Assembly: GCA_009760885.1 (NCBI GenBank)
Contig: CM019716.1
Coordinates: 1,056,001-1,120,000, forward strand
Direction: 5' to 3'
Length of the DNA: 64,000 nucleotides
DNA from: Achatina immaculata
Taxonomy: Eukaryota > Mollusca > Gastropoda > Stylommatophora > Achatinidae
In this document: piece by piece, positions 11,500 to 22,814 of the stretch
How the letters are laid out: each line of letters opens with the position of its first letter
How positions within the stretch are numbered: the first letter of the stretch is position 1
Program-made: the position numbers and the translations under genes
The notes under the pieces: model-generated
What the model was told of the DNA's origin: nothing
Seen by the model: only the letters and a program-made list of their open reading frames with translations
Databases searched by the model: none

Positions 11500-11700
11500 G
11501 ATTTGTCAGTTCTCATCAGTTTAGTTTTCTTTGCACTAGGTTTTGCTCTTCACTATCTTACAGAGTGACATAATTAGTTTTTCCATTCCTTTTTGTGTTG
11601 TAGACAGTAATACTGAGTCATCAGCATATCTAATGTCTGGTATTTCAAAACCTCCTGGATGAGCAGGTCGGAAAACTTTGGACATTTCTGAAGTTCATGA
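11500..11700 (-). mobile_element. LINE RT fragment with YADD motif
   Basis: The minus strand reads GFEIPDIRYADDSVLLSTT, the RT motif C with both catalytic aspartates, followed by KGMEKLIMSLCKIVKSKT. It is the upstream continuation of the minus LINE at 10109-10720. Confidence 0.75.
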
Positions 11701-11754
11701 TCCAAGGTTTCTACCTAATACCTGCGGCAAAAATTTGTGTGGAATACCTATAAT

Positions 11755-12020
11755 TAACACAAGCTTGGGCAACCTAACACAAGCTTCGGCAACCTAACAC
11801 AAGCTTGGGCAGCCTAACACAAACTTGGGCAACCTAATACAAGCTTGGGCAACCTAACACAAGCTTGGGCAGCCTAACACAAACTTAGGCAACCTAACAC
11901 AAGCTTGGGCAGCCTAACACAAACTTGGGCAACCTAATACAAGCTTGGGCAACCTAACACAAGCTTGGGCAACCTAATACAAACTTAGGCAACCTAACAC
12001 AAGCTTGGCCAACCTGTTCT
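11755..12020. repeat. 20-bp minisatellite
   Basis: About 13 head-to-tail copies of aacctaacacaagcttgggc with single-base variants (aaactt, aatac, agcc). The units abut without spacers. Confidence 0.95.
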
Positions 12021-12239
12021 TATATAAAAGAGAATGACCCATTCACGTCCGTATAGCAGGTGTATTGGATGAGATTTACCATTTATAGCAAATATTTCTA
12101 ACTTAAAATACTGATTTTCTATCATAGGTCATGCCTATTTGTAGTTGTTACTTACAGTTATCAGTATATCATCTATCAGTGGCTATTCTGACATCTAGTG
12201 AAATATCAAAAGTGTCAGATAGTCAGTCAGAAGTTTTAG

Positions 12240-12795
12240 AATAAATTGCGCCAGCAAGTCATAAATGAAAAATGAAGTGCAGGCAGTCAGTCATAAATCC
12301 AAGAACAAAGCAGAAGCAGTAAGTCAGTATACTCCTTGAACAAAGTGTAAGCAGTCAGTGAGTAGTCCTAGAACAAAGTGTAAGCAGTCAGTGAGTAGTC
12401 CTAGAACAAAGTGTAAGCAGTCAGTGAGTAGTCCTAGAACAATGTGTTAGCAGTCAGCCAGTAATCATGGACGAAAGTAAAACCAGTAGTCCTAAAACAG
12501 TTTAAGCAGTCGTTCAGTAAGGGCAGAACAAAGTGTAATCAGTCAGCCACTAGTCCTAGAACAAAGTGTAAGCATTCAGACAGTTGTCCTAGAACAAAGT
12601 GTAACCAATCAGACATTTGTCCTAGAACAAAGTTTAACCAATCTACCAGTAGTCCTAGAACAAAGTGCACGCAGTCAGCCAGTAGTCTATAACAAATGTA
12701 AGCAGTCTGCCAGTAGTCTAGAACAAAGTGTAAGCAGTCAGCCAGTAGTCCTAGAACAAAGTGTAACCAGTCAGCCAAATAGTCCTAGAACAAAA
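12240..12795. repeat. 30-bp minisatellite
   Basis: Degenerate copies of agtcctagaacaaagtgtaa-gcagtcagcc are regular from about 12355 to 12790 and weaker leftwards. The array runs to within about 30 bp of the exon 6 donor. Confidence 0.9.
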
Positions 12796-12825
12796 TATCT
12801 GCGGGATAAAACTTGACAGTCTCAC

Positions 12826-13003
12826 CTTCTATGAAGGATGATGAAGACAAAGTGCTGACGGCGACGGACATGGACAAACTGGAGCCCCACCAGACCTCAC
12901 CCGTGCAGACTCCTTCCTCGTATGTGGCAAAGACTGAATCACAGCGGACGTCAACTTTCCCTGGGGGAGCATCTACGCGGACCACCGTAGCAGCTACTTG
13001 GTC
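12826..13003 (-). CDS. Exon 6: end of PKD fold and linker
   Basis: The acceptor gattctgtag and GTGAGA donor bound 178 nt, phase 0 in and phase 1 out. It reads DQVAATVVRVDAPPGKVDV, then RCDSVFATYEEGVCTGEVWW and a serine-rich end. The first dozen residues look like the last strand of the preceding PKD fold. CTGEVWWGS with a hydrophobic strand around it suggests the start of another beta-sandwich, but no named domain is clear. It sits directly right of a 30-bp minisatellite in intron 6. Confidence 0.65.
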
Positions 13004-13640
13004 CTACAGAATCAACGTTCTTGATGTGAGACAGTAGTCTTTGCTCACATCACGAATGTGCATATAATTTCGTATTTACACATAAAGACTAAACTATGCA
13101 CACATTCTTGGTGTTAGCGAAAATTCATACACATATTTGGACCAGTGACTCCCAAAATTGGCGATACTTCCACTCAAGATGAAAGGGGGGGGGGGGGGGG
13201 GAAGAGAAATGGGGCATCAAAACGAACTGAAGAAAAAAAAGTTTTGGAGGGGCGTCAGCAATGAGGCTTGGAGCGGAAGGGACACATCCGAAATATGGTT
13301 TGGGAATCATTGATTTAGACAGAATTATGGGAAATTCTTTATATTAGCAATGAATTATGCGGAGATTTAGACGGAATCACTCTGCGTTGTATATAAATGC
13401 AGAACAGCGTAGATTGATGCAGACTTTTTCCTTATAAAAACTTATCAAGTAGACAGAGTTTCTTACAGCTGAAAACATGGCTTTTATGAAAGGATGAATG
13501 GAGACAAAGTGTGTAAGAGAGAAAGAAAGGCAAGTACTAAGACTGGGAGTCATAAATTTATTTTCAAGTTCCATGAGAAATAATTGTGACCTAAGAGCGT
13601 CTTCCTCTATACTAAATATCCATGCGAAACAAGATGTGTA
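13004..13640. other. Intron 5 right part with poly-G
   Basis: A 15-G run lies at about 13187-13201; otherwise no supported feature. Confidence 0.4.
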
Positions 13641-13657
13641 GTAACAGTAGTAGTAGT

Positions 13658-13689
<32 letters not shown>

Positions 13690-13748
13690 TAGTATAGTAG
13701 TAGTAGTAGTAGTAGTAGCAGCAGCAGCAGTAGCAGTAGTAGTAGTAA

Positions 13749-13780
<32 letters not shown>

Positions 13781-13796
13781 ATAGTAGTAGTAGTAA

Positions 13797-13837
<41 letters not shown>

Positions 13838-13855
13838 GTAGTAGTAGTAGTAGTC
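13641..13855. repeat. GTA/GCA trinucleotide microsatellite
   Basis: About 70 triplets, mostly gta with blocks of gca and single gtaata interruptions. The long serine/valine or leucine ORFs across it are artefacts of the repeat. Confidence 0.95.
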
Positions 13856-13919
13856 TATATGCCTCACAAGCGTCGTCCAAGACGAAAAAAATGCCATTAT
13901 TTAATCTGCTGTAGTTTTG

Positions 13920-14075
13920 TTTTCAGACACAGGAATAAGTCCGTCAGCGAGATGACTCCAGCGTCATGAAGAATTATCCCAGAAATAAGTCCGTCAGCAG
14001 GATGACTCCAGCGTCATGAAGACTTATCCCAGAAATACGTCCGTCAGCGGGATGACTCCAGCGTCATGAAGAATT
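13920..14075. repeat. 54-bp tandem repeat, three copies
   Basis: Units of the type aataagtccgtcagcgagat-gactccagcgtcatgaagaa-ttatcccag start at about 13934, 13988 and 14042, with two or three substitutions each. The third copy runs straight into a LINE 3' end. Confidence 0.9.
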
Positions 14076-14083
14076 CTTACATC

Positions 14084-14640
14084 TTACATCCTTCCCGGGC
14101 CATTAAACGTCACATAGCATGGTATTCGGTAAGTTTTTCAATCTCATCAAGGGATGTTATGCCCACTGAATTGGCTTCTCTTAACAATATCCTCTTTAGA
14201 GTTTCATGTGGTCGATCTCTTTTTCTTCGGCCTGTTGTGTTCCATTTGATACCTTGTTTGGAGATTCTCTGATCGTTTCTTCTCATCACATGACCAACAT
14301 ATGTCCATCTTCTTTTTCTGATCAACCATGAGACTGGTTGTTGTTTGCTCATCTGTATGACCTCTGAGTTGTTATTGAATTCATTCCATTTTATACCGAG
14401 TATTTTCCTTAGGCATTTGTTTTCGAAAGAGTCTAATTTCTTGTCTATTTCTTTAGTTGTTTTCCAGCTTTCACATGCATAAATGAGGGTGGATATTACA
14501 TTTGAATGGAATAGTCTTAACTTGGGTTTTTGCTTATAACTTTTGAATGCATATGTTCTCAAGATTCTTGAAGGTCAATGCTGCTTTTTCATTTCGAATT
14601 CTAACTTCTTTTCTGGTGTCACCATTGTGGTCTATATAGC
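14084..14640 (-). mobile_element. LINE C-terminal fragment, GGATATAAG family
   Basis: The minus strand reads RLFHSNVISTLIYACESWKT, DSFENKCLRKILGIKWNEFN and GRRKRDRPHETLKRILLREA. It is collinear with the last 180 residues of the 41928-44400 copy, with frameshifts near 14560. 5'-truncated. Confidence 0.85.
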
Positions 14641-14689
14641 TATATGAAGAATTCACACATAGATTATTATATATTTTACCGTTCGATAA

Positions 14690-15310
14690 TCAGAACAATG
14701 TTACAACACAAAACGGAAGATGTGAAACCGAAACAAGAAGTAGAATAGCCCAGGCTAAGTTAGCATTTACGAAAATGAAGAACATACTACGCATCAAAAC
14801 TCTGTCGATGTATTCAGTGCTACATCGAATTCGTATCGTTAAGGAAGCAGGGATAGCAAACAAGAGCACTCAAAGTTTACTGGAAGCAGCGGAGATGGTT
14901 CATAAGGAGAATGATGAGGATACCTTGGACAAACAAGAAAACAAACGAGGAGGTTCTAATTGAGACTGGGCAAAAGAGAGAAATTATGGCAAAATTCAGA
15001 AGACGACAATCCAGATCTGTAGGAAGTATTTTCAGAATAGGCACACTGGAAAACTCAGTGACAACGGGGCAAAGGAGGACAAAGAGACAAGATGCTTGAC
15101 GGACTAAAAGAATGGCATGGAACACGGTCTAATACACATCTTATAGTAAGAGAGAGATGATTGTGGATCAATGACGACCAACCCCTGATTGGCATTGACC
15201 ACAGAGACGTAGAGAAGACAGAGAGAAAGAGAACAGAAGTGAAGAGGGAAGAGAGAGAGAGAGAGAGAGAGAGAAAGAAGACAAATAAAAGAGAGAGAGA
15301 GGAGAGAGAG
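14690..15310 (+). mobile_element. Decayed LINE C-terminal fragment with GA tail
   Basis: Broken frames read RCETETRSRIAQAKLAFTKM, SLLEAAEM and EVLIETGQKREIMAKFRRRQ, and later TGQRRTKRQDA. The 3' part matches the copy at 55190-55560, including the (GA)n tail (here 15240-15310). The tail ends about 15 bp from the exon 5 donor. Confidence 0.75.
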
Positions 15311-15324
15311 ACATCAGCTCTTAC

Positions 15325-15511
15325 CTGATAGGTCTGATTGACGTCAGTGGCATAGACTCTCACCGTGTACTCTCCCGGTACGGCGTAAGCTGTACTGAGC
15401 ATGTCGGTGACGTTAGGTCCCGTCGTGGCGCTGCCGTCGTCGTAATCAAACTTATAGACGATCATTTTCCCACTGGTCGTACTGACATCCAAGGTCACTG
15501 GCCTAAGTACG
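15325..15511 (-). CDS. Exon 5: PKD-like domain core
   Basis: The acceptor ttccacag and GTAAGA donor bound 187 nt, entered in phase 2 and left in phase 0. It reads VLRPVTLDVSTTSGKMIVYK, then FDYDDGSATTG and YAVPGEYTVRVYATDVNQ. FDYDDG corresponds to the W/F-D-F/Y-G-D-G turn, and the PGEYTVRV strand is the usual second half of an immunoglobulin-like PKD domain. A LINE 3' end with a GA tail stops about 15 nt beyond the donor, and the first translated stretch past the donor stays open by chance. Confidence 0.75.
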
Positions 15512-15597
15512 CTGTGGAACCAGAATACAGAAAACTGACTGGACGCTAATTTAATTAAAAACACGGTATATAACTGTAGGAAATACATCATGTTTAC

Positions 15598-15818
15598 GAC
15601 ACATAAGAAACAAAGAATCACGTGGTTCGGTCACTTAATGAGGATGACACACTCATAGACGGTAGCGAGAGCCTTCAACCAAAGAACTACAGGACACAGA
15701 TCAAGAGGAAGACCCAGAAAGAGATGGATAGACTGTATCAGAGAAACACTTGGTGATTATGGCATGACAGTCACCGACGCCACCCCTTTGGCTCAAAAAC
15801 GCCAATTACATCTCTACA
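15598..15818 (+). mobile_element. LINE C-terminal fragment
   Basis: With one break it reads KKQRITWFGHLMRMTHS, then TGHRSRGRPRKRWIDCIRET and LAQKRQLHLY. This is the same type of W-F-G-H / GRPRKRW tail as the other LINEs but a distinct family. It stops where the GAA-tailed element begins. Confidence 0.65.
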
Positions 15819-15824
15819 GTACCG

Positions 15825-16812
15825 CTGCTGGCGAGATTCTTCAGCTGACGTGCATGGAGTGAAACTCCTCCCGGGCAATGAAGAACAATACGATTAGGGT
15901 TGCCGCGCGTCGCCGACGTGGAAAAGGTGAAGGAAAGGATGAAGTGAAGTAATCAGTAGTCTCCAGGTCAGGGCTGCTCAAATCACGGCACCTCTGTTCT
16001 AGGGGCTGGCCACGTCCTACATACACCAATACTGGGGCAGATTGCCTAAAGTGATGGAAAGGATAAAGTGAAGTTTAATGGGTATGTGCAGTAGTCTCAC
16101 GGCGAGAGCTACACATATCACCGCACCTCTGCTCTAGAGGCCGGTCACGTCCTGTATACACTCATACTGGTAAAATATACCTAAACCGGCTTAAACCAGG
16201 GGTGAAACTTGATGACTACTCATGTCACGGTACCTCCGCTCTAGAGGTCGGTCATCTGTTAAATACGCCCATACTGGAATAATACGCCTCAATCAGCTTA
16301 ACCCAGGGGTAAAACTTACTAGTGTCGAGGATTCATCCTCCTGGACAAAAGCTCCGTCCTGGTCACAACTAGGAAGGATAGCTGCCACGACCACAAAATG
16401 CTGAAGTCGGAGACACTGGACCAGTGCAGTCTAGATAGGCAACCACCTCTCACCCGACGGGGATATATGCGTATCCTAATCACGCTGAGGTTTTCCGGTG
16501 AGAAAGTCCAACTCTAGGCTGGATGGGCAAATACCTCTCACCCAGCGGGGATATACTGATATCCAAAACACGTCGAGGTTTTCCGGTGAGAAAGTCCAAC
16601 TCCAGATTAAACTGGTGCAACGAAAACCACAGTGTCACGCAATCCCACTTCTGTGACCCACAGAGAATACAGGCCCAAGCCCCCTGATTCTCTGAATCTC
16701 TTGTGGTCCTCTCGGGGATCTTCTGTGGTCCTCTCGGGGACAACAGGAGTAAACTCAGTAGGATCACGGAGCGGTCTTGGTGGTAGAACGAACGAAGAAG
16801 AAGAAGAAGATC
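15825..16812 (+). mobile_element. Non-autonomous GAA-tailed retroelement, about 1 kb, full-length copy
   Basis: It begins ctgctggcgagattcttc and ends cgaacgaagaagaagaag. The same start is found at 46592 and, inverted, at 52178, and the same tail at 47500 and 51036. It encodes no protein. Internally it carries directly repeated blocks: twice ctctagaggtcggtca-type and twice ggttttccggtgagaaagtc with ctctcacccggcggggata between. The (GAA)n tail and preceding cgaac match the RNase H LINE tails, suggesting that LINE mobilises it (inference). Confidence 0.75.
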
Positions 16813-16999
16813 TCCACAGTACAGGAGGAGGATTATAAAGTTTAGTAAGTAAACTATAGACTACAGAGTTTATTTCGTCACAGCACCGGTTTATTTTCTC
16901 ATTTTCCCACAAAATGTTTGAGAAGGACGAAGAAAGCAAGCAAAAAGTAGAAGAAAGGTGGGCGTACACGTAAAGAATTAGACCAAAGGTGACAAAAGA

Positions 17000-17545
17000 G
17001 ACGAAAAAGCTCCTCACCAATAGAAGCAGGACAGGACAAGACGGAAGTTTCTACATTGATACAATTTCCACACTTCCATCAGTTTCAATGAACGAGTTTT
17101 AAGTGTTCTGAGAGCTTCAAGGAGGGCTGTTGTTTCTGCCCTGTAGTTGGAGGAAATCTTTTCCCGTCGCAAAGGCCTTTTTGGTTTGTCTCTCATCTAT
17201 GTATCTTATGTAAACGCCCCCACCTCCATTTTTTACTGCTTTTTCTGCAGACCCATCTGTGTGCACATTTGTTTTCAGCTGGGTTGTATTTGCTGTCAAT
17301 CAGCTCCTGGGTCAGTGTCTTCATCTGAAGTGTTGTTAGGTAGTCCTTTTTGTGTATGCTTACTACCTCTGTGATGATTATTATCTTTCACAGTGACTGT
17401 GCTCCTCCACAATTTGGAGTGGTTCAATTTCTTCATGAGAGGTGGGAAGGAGGTCTTTATGGTGTTGTTGCAACTGTGTTATCAGATGGCTGAAGCTGGT
17501 TCTTTTCAGTCTTTTTTTTTTTTGTGGACTCCTGAATTCTTTTGT
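17000..17545 (-). mobile_element. RNase H LINE, inverted 5' segment
   Basis: With one frameshift the minus strand reads TTQLKTNVHTDGSAEKAVKN, GGGGVYIRYIDERQTKKAFA, then NYRAETTALLEALRTLKTRS. HTDGSA holds the first catalytic aspartate and AETTAL the glutamate of RNase H. The rest of the same domain lies on the opposite strand at 17560-18175, so this segment is inverted relative to the 3' part. Confidence 0.75.
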
Positions 17546-18195
17546 TCACAGGGCGAACCCACCACACAAAATAGCCTCCTTCACAGGAATCTCTCAAAAC
17601 AACAAAGAACCCACAGGCAAACATACAGGAAATCACAGCAGAACTGAAGCACCTTATGCTGTCAACAACCATAGCCCTACAATGGATACCATTCCACTGT
17701 GGAATAGCTGGCAATGAAATAGCTGATAGTCTATCCATAGCTGGCAGCAATCAAAATCAAACAAATCATCCAGTAAACTACCAAGAGGCGAAAACCATAA
17801 TCCGTAACCAGTGCAGATCTGAATGAAAAAAAAGAAACTGAAATGCAACAATGAACCAGATCCAATACACCAACTACAAAGACATCAGCAAACCATCCTC
17901 TTCCGCATAAGGACAGGCATGAGCAGCCTACTGAGCCACCTGCATCGACTCAAAATGTCTCACACAGACGAGTGTCCATGTGGCAGTGGAGTCCAGACTC
18001 CAAAACATATCCTACAAGAGTGTCCAAAACATGCAGACCTGAGGTGTGAGACATGGCCAGAGGACACAAGCTTGGGGCAAAAGCTCTGGGGGGTCCTATC
18101 GGGATTTGTAGAGGTCTGCAGGCTTTGCCATGTCGACAAGGATCAGGATCTGAAGTAACCAACAACCTCGAACACAGAAGAAGAAGAAGAGAAGA
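17546..18195 (+). mobile_element. RNase H LINE, 3' segment with GAA tail
   Basis: In shifting frames it reads ALQWIPFHCGIAGNEIADSL, the last RNase H motif with its aspartate, then IRTGMSSLLSHLHRLKMSHT, DECPCGSGVQTPKHILQECP (a C-x-C...H...C zinc-binding tail) and LRCETWPEDTSLGQKLWGVL, ending in (GAA)n at 18175-18195. Three other 3' ends of this family lie at 93-217, 40353-40455 and 57700-57853. Confidence 0.85.
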
Positions 18196-18199
18196 AAGA

Positions 18200-18780
18200 G
18201 TAACTGTCACACTATATTCACTTTTGACTTTTCTGTCCGCCTCTTTTCACTTTATCTCTATCCACCTCTTATCTTTATCTCTATCCACCTCTTATCCTCC
18301 TTATGTCTTGGCCAAAATAACAATATCTATTTTTAATATAGTTTAATTCTTTTACTCCTGAATTAATTTCCAAGCTCTGCCAATATAAATCTTTATGAGA
18401 AATTCTGGTAAAAGGAAAGTTGAAGGAAGTTACTCGATAATTTTAAAATATGGGTTACGTTCATAACATGCTATTTTTCATTTTATTTACTCTTCGCCTA
18501 AATATCTCTCTGAGCATTGCTTAGCATAGACGTGTGAGATCAACTGATTCTACTAGTGCTGTTTTTGGAGTAAAGAAGTTAAATTGAAATAGTTTATCAT
18601 TTGCTTTTATGAATTATTTTTTAGTAGCTACTTTACGGTTAACTGACCTTGAGCATTCTTTTGGAAAGCAACATTTTACTTGCCGGAATTTTTTTTTAAA
18701 AGTTGTTTTCATTAAGCTCTTGTGTGACTAGTTGCAGGTTATGATGACAACTGCGAGCTCAGTGCATTCGCAGTCATGTG
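18200..18780. other. Intron 4 left part
   Basis: AT-rich, with no feature that I can support. Confidence 0.4.
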
Positions 18781-18789
18781 CATACTCAC

Positions 18790-18976
18790 GGTATAATGGC
18801 TCCTGCAGCATCCGAGGTGAGACTCAAACCTGTCACCCTCTCGGTGGCTGAGAAAACATTCACATACTTGGATCCTCCACACATCTGTGAGGAGTCACCC
18901 ACACAAGGGATGTCACAGTTTGAGCTTGGCACGGGGCTGGACGAGGGCAGAGTGTTGGCGCAGTAGCAGAACTTAC
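18790..18976 (-). CDS. Exon 4: second half of WSC domain
   Basis: The acceptor (cctcaaacag) and GTGAGT donor bound 187 nt. In phase 1 it reads KFCYCANTL, then SNCDIPCVGDSSQMCGGSKY, then about 20 linker residues to GAIIP. FCYC, C..C.G....CGG and a following aromatic Y are the second-half signature of WSC domains. Together with exon 3 the domain is about 90 residues, the normal size. Exit phase is 2. The exon itself begins with GTAAGT, so use of a slightly different acceptor cannot be excluded. Confidence 0.75.
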
Positions 18977-19378
18977 CTGTTTGAGGGTAAAATATTTCAA
19001 TATTATATCCTCATACTACTGTACATACACAATCTCAGTATCTATCTTTATTTACTTGCTGACATACAAGACATACAACACATATGCTAGGAAATACAAT
19101 TTACCTTGAGGAATATTGAAAAGAAAACTGGGAAAAGATGGCGTTACTCAGAGAAAAAAAGTATCAAACTTTAGAGAGACTATCTTTGTAACACAATCAT
19201 GGTTTCTTGTTACTGTTATCAGTTATGTGAGTCATAAGTGTGACTGAATCATTTACAGGAGAGGCTGTTCTGCAAAGTGACACTATGATACCTGGTAATT
19301 ACAAATACAAATACATGTACTTGTTCGTAGCGAAGGTATCATGAGATTATACATAAATATATATATATATATATATAT

Positions 19379-20775
19379 TCTTATATCCTTCCCGTGCCGT
19401 TAAACACCACATAGGGCTCGTTCGCAAGGTAGTTCGCCAATTGTTCCTGTTTTCGGCGAGTTTTTCAACCTCGTCAAAAGCATTTTATGCCTATTAGTTT
19501 GGCCTCTCTTATCAATGTCCTCTTTAGAGTTTCACGTGGTCTGCCTCTTTTCTTTTGGCCTGTTGTGCTCCACTTGATAGCTTGTTTTTAGGATTCTCTG
19601 ATCGTTTCTTCTCATCACATGACCAACATATGTCCATCTCCTTTTCCTGATCACCCATGAGACTGGTTGTTGTTCGCCTGTCTGTCCTATCTCTGCATTG
19701 TTCTTGAATTCGTTCCACTTGATGCCGAGTATTTTCCTTAGGTATTTGTGTTCGAAAGATTATAATTTCTTGTCTATTTCTTTTGTTGTTTTCCAGCTTT
19801 CATGTGTATAAATGAGGGTGAATATTACATTTGAATTGAATACTCCTAACTTGGTTTTTGTGCTTATAACTTTTGAATGCCATATGTTCTCAAGATTTTT
19901 GAAGATCGATGCTGCATTTACAATTCTAATTCTAAATTCCTTTCTAGTGTCACCATCCTGATCTATGTAGCTGCCAAGGTATGCAAATTGATTGACTTCT
20001 TCAACATTTGTCCTTTCTACATGTATTTTTCCATTTTGATTATTGGGTAGTTTCATTATTTTTGTTTTTTCCTTGTTAATTTCAAGTCCTATTTTGCTAG
20101 CCAGTGAAGACAGGATATCTGTTTTTTCTTGCTTAGACTTCACATTGTCACTGATAAGAGTTATGTCATCAGCAAAATCAAGATCTTCTAGTTGGGTTCC
20201 ATTTACCAAATCAATCCCTGTGTTACCTGTGCAGCATTTTTTCATTATGAAATCTATTGCAATTCCAAAAAGCAAAGGAGACAGTATACATCCTTGTTTC
20301 ACGCCTGTTTCAATCTGGAGCCATACACTCATCCCTTCTTCTGTTTTGACTGCACAAACATATCCATTGTAGAAGTCCTTAATGATGTTGACAATTTTAG
20401 ATGGTATTCCATATAGACTTAAAATTATCCACAATGAATCTCTGTAAATGCTATCAAATGCCTTTTTAAAGTCTATGAAGTTAAGTATTAATGGTTTCTG
20501 CTTTTCAGTGTGTTCTTCAAGTGTTATTCTTAGAGTAAAGATCTGGTCGAGACAGCTTCTCCCTTTTCGAAATTCTGCCTGTTCTTCTCTCGTTGCGGTA
20601 TTCATTATTTTTAAGTCTATTCAGAATGACCTTGCAAAATACTTTTGATACAACTGATACTAAGGTTACTCCTCTCCACTTGTTACAGTCACTAAGATTC
20701 GCTTTTTGGGTATTTTAACAATGATTCCTTTTTTTCCATTTAGAATGGACCTTTTCTTCTTTCCAAATCTTATTA
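19379..20775 (-). mobile_element. LINE RT and C-terminal domain, GGATATAAG family, in TA repeats
   Basis: The main open frame (20605-19760) reads EEQAEFRKGRSCLDQIFTLR, FKKAFDSIYRDSLW, VKQGCILSPLLF and LEDLDFADDITLISDN, the RT core with FADD catalytic motif, then the C-terminal YLGSYIDQDGDTRKEFRIRI region and a broken GRP tail. It is highly similar to the 41928-44400 copy. It is 5'-truncated at the start of the RT and flanked on both sides by (TA)n (19353-19378 and 20790-20833). Confidence 0.9.
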
Positions 20776-20784
20776 CACACACAC

Positions 20785-20834
<50 letters not shown>

Positions 20835-20929
20835 CTTCAATTAACAAAGTTTAACATCTTGTATATTAACATGAAAACAAAGCTTAGGATATTCACCTCA
20901 AACGCATACCCATTCTTACGTAAGCACGT

Positions 20930-21325
20930 GAAAGCTGTAAAAACAACCAAAGAAACAGAACAAACTGGACGCATTTGAAAATAAATGTCTAAGAAAAAAC
21001 ACTCTGCATGCAACGGAACGAATTCAAGACTAAAGTAGAGATATGAGAAATGAGCATGCAGCAAAACAGTCTCAGCAGTGATCAAGAAAAGAAGGAGTGC
21101 GTATGTGGGCCACAAGATGAGAAGAAACAATCAGAGAATCATAAAGAAAGCCATCAAATGGGAAACATCTGGGAATAAAAAGACTCTGAGAGACTCTTCA
21201 GAGAACACTGTCAAGAAAGGATAAGATTACTGGCATCAAATCCTTTGCTGAGACTGAGAAGTTTGTTAAGAATAGAGACTCACACAAGTCCTGTGTGACG
21301 CCTGACGGCACGGGAAGCATGTAAA
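20930..21325 (+). mobile_element. Decayed LINE C-terminal remnant, GGATATAAG family, opposite strand
   Basis: Plus-strand fragments such as KWETSGNKKTLRDS and LCDA followed by cacgggaagcat line up with the C-terminal end (IKWNTTGRRK, LRALCDV) of the copies on the minus strand. It has many stops and is clearly old. Confidence 0.55.
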
Positions 21326-21450
21326 TTGTAATATATCACGATCGACTACGAAGGTCAGAGATGATAAGAAAGCATCTGTTTCTTAAATCTAATATAGTAA
21401 GGAGGGTGGAGACAATGATGATGACAAAATAATAATAATAATAAGTTAAT

Positions 21451-21453
21451 ACA

Positions 21454-21500
<47 letters not shown>
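21451..21500. repeat. CT microsatellite
   Basis: (CT)n with one interruption, in intron 3. Confidence 0.9.
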
Positions 21501-21501
<1 letters not shown>

Positions 21502-22482
21502 TAATACTCCCCATCCCTTCCTTTCCCATAGTAGCAGTTGTCATGATCTCAAGCCGTGACTCCAGCCTCTTATCAGCCACTGGATGTACCATTTCAATTC
21601 CAAGAACAGAGAAAACGGATATGCACCATCAACATTATCTTCTTTAAAAAAAAGTCTAGGATTTGTGGAGAAATTAGGAAGAGAAAAGGAGGGGAGCGAT
21701 GAGGTACTGAGGACAGTAATGTAGCTTTGGGAAAGGGGAGGGGAGATAATCATGAAATAAAATTATAAAAAATGATGAAATCTTTACTATAAAGTTGGAC
21801 TAAAGTAACTTGTCTTCTGCATTCATGTGTTTGTCATGTGACCTGGGAGAATGTCTGAGCCAGTCCATTAATTTCAGATTCATGAATTATACCTGTATGA
21901 CGTTACCAGATCGATTACGCTTAGTTCTCTGTGTGGCTTAGACATTTCACAAACTGTCCACTTCGTTAGAATTAGTGTAGGAAGCTTCTGATACATCCTT
22001 AGCGGTTTTCTCATTCGCCATTCTCCCTTTTTCTTATCCTCGTTTTCTCGTTTGTCTGTATGACTTCAGACCAGATAGCGCCATGTCGAAAAGTGTAGTC
22101 GATCATTTCTCTCCATCTCGCTCGACCTTCCGTGTCTCGAATCAAGAGACTGTTTCTCCTCACCAAACCTTGCAGGGTATCCCAAGTATTTGTCTTATCT
22201 GCCTTCTTTGTCTTTTGCCATTTATCTTTCCAGTCCTGGCTAATTTTTGAAGACCTTCACGTCTACTGATGTGTCCTAGAAACTTTGATTGTCTTTTTTT
22301 ATGTACAGCACTAGTTTAAGATTTTCCTTTGCTTGCTGTAATACTTCTTCATTTGTCTTTCTGGCTGGTCATTGTATGCAAAGCAATCTTCATTAAGAAC
22401 CACATTTCAGTAGCCTTTACTCTTTGTTCTAATTGTTTATTCATAGTCCATGCTTCACTTGCATAAAGTAAGATGCTGAAGG

Positions 22483-22812
22483 ATGTTGAAGGTACCATGG
22501 ACAGCTAAGAAAACCAACGAAGAAGTCTTAAGAGAGGCTGGAATAAAAGGCAAATTACAGCAAACACTAGAGGCATGGAGATTTCTAGGACATTTTCTGA
22601 GAAGAGGAAAATTGGAATACATTATGGCAACTGGAAAAGTTGAGGGAAGAAGAGAAAGGAAAACAGAGAAAGAAGTTATTGGATGGGCTGTCAGTGTGGC
22701 TAGGAAGAAAGTCACAGGAGGATCTCATAATCAAGTCTAAAGACAGAGAATTGTGGAGAGAAATGATCGCCTACGCCACTCGGCATGACGCTTGATTGAT
22801 TGATTGATTGAA
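22483..22812 (+). mobile_element. LINE C-terminal fragment with TTGA tail (unit 1)
   Basis: It reads MLKVPWTAKKTNEEVLREAG, WRFLGHFLRRGKLEYIMATG and a broken GRRERK tail, then cgcttgattgattgattga. The same block lies at 24385-24714 in unit 2. It is embedded in minus-strand sequence of related LINE type on both sides (21990-22470 and 22815-23215). Confidence 0.8.
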
Positions 22813-22814
22813 AG

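Noticed and set aside
11755..12020. CRISPR-like array
   Set aside because: The 20-bp units abut with no spacers, and the genome is eukaryotic; plain minisatellite.
13622..13969. Long poly-Ser/Val and poly-Leu ORFs
   Set aside because: They are the GTA/GCA trinucleotide array read in frame; no start context, domain or splice signal supports a protein.
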